Position numbers and translations under genes: made by a program. DNA of 23,570 nt from Methanolinea sp. UBA473. Its GTDB lineage: Archaea > Halobacteriota > Methanomicrobia > Methanomicrobiales > Methanospirillaceae. The notes beneath the pieces were generated by a model that did no database searches, was not told the origin of the DNA, and worked only from the letters and a program-made list of their open reading frames with translations. The stretch's first letter is position 1. Every line of letters begins with the position of its first letter. Location of the stretch: positions 347 to 23,916 of the forward strand of contig DAEV01000043.1 in NCBI GenBank assembly GCA_002509495.1, given 5' to 3'. Positions 21,329 through 23,570 of this stretch are shown here, in pieces.

Positions 21329-21803
21329 GGTGGACGGGATTGATCCAAGGGAGCTCCAGTCGCTCCAGCTCTACCTGAACGAGTACCGGCAGCAGGCAGA
21401 GATCTTTACCCAGCAGCTCTCTATCCTCGAAGAGGGCAGGATGGAGGCGATGGCCGTCATCGAGGCACTCACGGGGATCAGGGATGTCGGCGAGAACCCG
21501 GTCCTTCTCCAGCTCGGCAGCGGCGTGAGTGTCCGGGCCAGAATTGTCGATCCCGACCGTGTCCTTGTCGGGATCGGCGCAGAAGTCGTGGTGGAGCGGT
21601 CCAACCAGGACGCGGTGGAGTTTTTAAAAGACCGGATCACCGAGATGGAAGCATCTGCGAAGAAGGTAGTGGAGACCCTCGACCGGATCAGGATGCAGAT
21701 GAACGAAATCGGACGCCGTCTCGAGGCCGGGTACCAGCAGGTCCAGATGGCCCAGGCGCAGCAGGCCCCGCCACTCCAGAGACTCCCTTCGGAAGAGGAG
21801 TAA
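21318..21803 (+). CDS. pfdA: Prefoldin subunit alpha
   Basis: A 161-residue subunit of the hexameric (alpha2 beta4) prefoldin that hands unfolded chains to the thermosome. An N-terminal coiled-coil helix (about 7-45) is followed by beta-hairpins with VLLQLGSGVSVRARIVDPDRVLVGIGAEVVVER (about 60-92, given here as separate strands of one block) and a C-terminal coiled-coil helix (about 95-140), ending in a Gln/Pro-rich tail. The start is ATG 21318, inside the L18a gene; TTG 21315 and GTG 21321 are alternatives. Confidence 0.93.
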   Translation: MVNKVDGIDPRELQSLQLYLNEYRQQAEIFTQQLSILEEGRMEAMAVIEALTGIRDVGENPVLLQLGSGVSVRARIVDPDRVLVGIGAEVVVERSNQDAVEFLKDRITEMEASAKKVVETLDRIRMQMNEIGRRLEAGYQQVQMAQAQQAPPLQRLPSEEE

Positions 21804-21818
21804 GTCCGGGAGAGCGAG

Positions 21819-22838
21819 ATGTTCGAGGGGCTCCGGTCAAGGCTCCGGAAAATCCAGGGAACGTTCGAGGAGAGCGTTCGTGAAGCTTCCTCCGCAGGAG
21901 TGGAGCAGATCACTCCGTCGTCCCCGCAATTGGAGGCCGGGAAGTCTCCGACTCTTCTCTCCAAGGTCAAGGTGCTCATCACCGATCGCGAGTTCGTCAT
22001 CTCTGAAAAGGATGTGGAAGAGCCTCTTTTTGAACTCGAGATGGTCCTCCTGGAGAACGACGTTGCCCTCCCTGTCGCCGAGGAGATCCTGCGGCGCGTG
22101 AAGGCGGACCTCACCGGAAAACGGAGGAAGATCGGGGAACCGGTGGAACAGATCGTGATCTCTGCGCTCCACGATGCACTCCTCTCGGTCCTCGGCGAGG
22201 GGTTCGATCTCCTCGCATACATCCGGGGGCACGAGCGCCCTGTCAGGATCCTCTTCACCGGGGTGAACGGGACCGGGAAGACCACCACAGTGGCCAAGGT
22301 AGCCCATTACCTGAAGAAGAACGGATTTTCGGTGGTCATGGGAGCGGGCGATACGTTCCGGGCCGGAGCCCTCGAACAGATCGATGTCCATGCCGAACGG
22401 CTTGGCGTCAAGGTGATCCAGCATCAGGCCGGGGCCGATCCCTCCGCGGTCCTTTTTGACGCAGTCCAGTACGCCCAGGCGCATCGGGTCGATGCGGTGC
22501 TCGCGGATACCGCAGGCAGGTTCCACAACCGGTCCAACCTGATGAACCAGCTCGAGAAGATCCGCAGGGTGATGAATCCGGACCTCGTGGTCTATGTGGA
22601 TGAGGCAGTGGCCGGCAACGATGCGGTCGTCCGGGCAAACGAGTTCGAAAGGACGGTGGGGGCGGATGCAGTGATCCTTACCAAGGCGGACATGGACCAG
22701 AGGGGTGGCGCGGCCATCTCCATCGCCCATACCATTGGAAAGCCGGTGATGTTTCTCGGGATTGGACAGGGATACGACGATATCGTACCCTTCGACCCTG
22801 TGAAGGTGGTCGATGAACTCCTTTCGGAGGATTCCTGA
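21819..22838 (+). CDS. ftsY: Signal recognition particle receptor FtsY
   Basis: A 339-residue SRP GTPase that docks SRP-bound ribosomes at the membrane. The four-helix N domain (about 45-135) is followed by the G domain with P-loop GVNGTGKTT (about 148-156), the insertion box DTFRAGALEQ, the G3 motif DTAGRFHN, and TKADMDQRGGAAIS, closing in GIGQGYDDIVPF. The N-terminal acidic domain of bacterial FtsY is reduced to about 40 residues, as usual in archaea. GGGAGAGCGAG precedes the ATG. Its stop overlaps the srp54 ATG (TGATG). Confidence 0.96.
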   Translation: MFEGLRSRLRKIQGTFEESVREASSAGVEQITPSSPQLEAGKSPTLLSKVKVLITDREFVISEKDVEEPLFELEMVLLENDVALPVAEEILRRVKADLTGKRRKIGEPVEQIVISALHDALLSVLGEGFDLLAYIRGHERPVRILFTGVNGTGKTTTVAKVAHYLKKNGFSVVMGAGDTFRAGALEQIDVHAERLGVKVIQHQAGADPSAVLFDAVQYAQAHRVDAVLADTAGRFHNRSNLMNQLEKIRRVMNPDLVVYVDEAVAGNDAVVRANEFERTVGADAVILTKADMDQRGGAAISIAHTIGKPVMFLGIGQGYDDIVPFDPVKVVDELLSEDS

Positions 22839-23570
22839 TGCTTGACAAACTGGGGACTTCGTTAAAAGACGCCCTGAAGAAACTTGCAGGCAAGACGGTG
22901 GTGGACCGTGCCGCGGTGGAGGAACTCGTCCGCGATCTGCAGAGGGCACTCATCCAGTCGGATGTGAACGTGAAGCTGGTCATGCAGCTCTCGCAGTCCA
23001 TCAAGACCCGGGCACTCGACGAGCAGCCCCCCAAAGGCATGAACGTCCGTGAACACGTCCTCCGCATCGTGTACCAGGAGCTCGTCAGGCTCGTGGGGTC
23101 TGCAGGGGAAGTGAAGCTGGAACCGCAGACGATCCTCATGGCCGGCCTGCAGGGAAGCGGTAAGACTACCACGACCGGCAAGCTGGCCCGTTACTTCCAG
23201 CGAAAAGGCCTCCGGGTCGCGGTCATCTGCGCGGATACGTTCCGGCCCGGTGCATTCGAGCAGTTAAACACGCTCTGTACAAGGATCAATATCCCCTGCT
23301 ATGGGAATCCAGGTGAGAAGGATGCACTGAAGATCGTGCGGGAAGGGCTGCCGGCCATGTCCGGGCACGAGGTAGTGATCATCGACACCCAGGGGCGGCA
23401 TGCCCTGGAGACGGAGCTCATCCAGGAGATCATCGATATCAACTCCATCTCCCGTGCAACCCATCGGTGGCTCGTAATCGATGCGGCGCTCGGACAGCAG
23501 GCGTCCGAACAGGCACGGAGGTTCCACGAAGCGATCCAAATCGACGGTGTGATCATCACCAAGATGGACG
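22838..23570 (+). CDS. srp54: Signal recognition particle 54 kDa protein, N-terminal part (truncated by window edge)
   Basis: The first 244 residues of the SRP GTPase that binds signal sequences and 7S RNA. The N domain (about 1-85) begins MLDKLGTSLKDAL. The G domain shows P-loop GLQGSGKTTTTGKLA (103-117), ADTFRPGAFEQL (132-143), YGNPGEKDA, the G3 region DTQGRHAL (183-190), AALGQQASEQA and the G4 TKMD at the edge. The usual DTAGR is DTQGR here (Gln185). The GNB C-terminal part and the Met-rich M domain lie beyond the window. It overlaps the ftsY stop by one base, so SRP and its receptor are co-expressed. Confidence 0.94.
   Translation, partial: MLDKLGTSLKDALKKLAGKTVVDRAAVEELVRDLQRALIQSDVNVKLVMQLSQSIKTRALDEQPPKGMNVREHVLRIVYQELVRLVGSAGEVKLEPQTILMAGLQGSGKTTTTGKLARYFQRKGLRVAVICADTFRPGAFEQLNTLCTRINIPCYGNPGEKDALKIVREGLPAMSGHEVVIIDTQGRHALETELIQEIIDINSISRATHRWLVIDAALGQQASEQARRFHEAIQIDGVIITKMD

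Noticed and set aside
21837..22949. Long antisense frame opposite ftsY (370 codons)
   Set aside because: It mirrors a certain SRP receptor gene in GC-rich DNA, with His/Pro/Gly-rich composition and no motifs.
1..23570. tRNA, rRNA, CRISPR array, insertion sequence or prophage
   Set aside because: I looked for cloverleaf arms with GGTTCGA-type loops, regularly spaced direct repeats, transposase or integrase motifs and found none. Small non-coding RNAs cannot be excluded by eye.

Overview
The window looks like a piece of the chromosome of a methanogenic euryarchaeon, most likely order Methanomicrobiales. The gene content is archaeal: ribosomal proteins S19e, L31e, L39e and L18a/LX, aIF6, prefoldin alpha, the PDCD5 homologue, the RNase P protein Rpp21/Rnp4, an HVO_0476-type zinc-finger protein, DUF371 and DUF92. 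Promoters show archaeal TATA boxes, and many starts fit leaderless or nearly leaderless transcripts. The order-level placement rests on general resemblance, because no methanogenesis gene lies in the window. Coding density is high. I see no tRNA, rRNA, CRISPR array, insertion sequence or prophage.

Layout. Positions 1-464 hold the 5' end of valS (minus strand), divergent from a DUF92 membrane protein (521-1831). A 654-base gene-free, hairpin-rich stretch follows (1832-2485). Next come a two-gene DrrAB-like ABC exporter (2486-4164, minus), a small orphan (4268-4543), and a membrane protein overlapping a stand-alone pyruvate-kinase C-terminal-domain protein (4676-6096, minus). The latter is divergent from the YchF-type P-loop NTPase (6142-7311) across an 8-bp inverted repeat. 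Three unrecognised small proteins (7395-8603) precede a sugar-nucleotide pyrophosphorylase (8795-9973). That gene ends tail-to-tail with a CBS-ParB-fold protein, which sits downstream of hsp20.

Positions 11427-13657 carry an exported FKBP/SlyD-like protein, a mini-thioredoxin, a zinc-finger protein and DUF371. Exonuclease VII (xseB-xseA, minus) is divergent from a TIM-barrel metalloprotein (15131-15952) with an endonuclease IV-like set of candidate metal ligands. A CNNM/CorC-type protein and purN follow.

The right end (17973-23570) is an archaeal information-processing cluster on the plus strand: rnp4, yhbY-like, rps19e, pdcd5, a PP-loop ATPase, rpl39e, rpl31e, aif6, rpl18a, pfdA, ftsY and the start of srp54. 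Overlaps and gaps of a few bases imply co-transcription. Together these genes cover tRNA 5' processing, 50S and 30S assembly, chaperoning of nascent chains and co-translational targeting to the membrane.

The most interesting leads are a Gln replacing the usual Ala in the DTAGR motif of SRP54, the uncharacterised PP-loop enzyme inside the ribosomal operon, the TIM-barrel protein beside ExoVII, the CBS-ParB protein that may be a SerK-like kinase, the FKBP that lost its signature, and several palindromic operator candidates. I found no clearly new multi-gene defence or mobile system.
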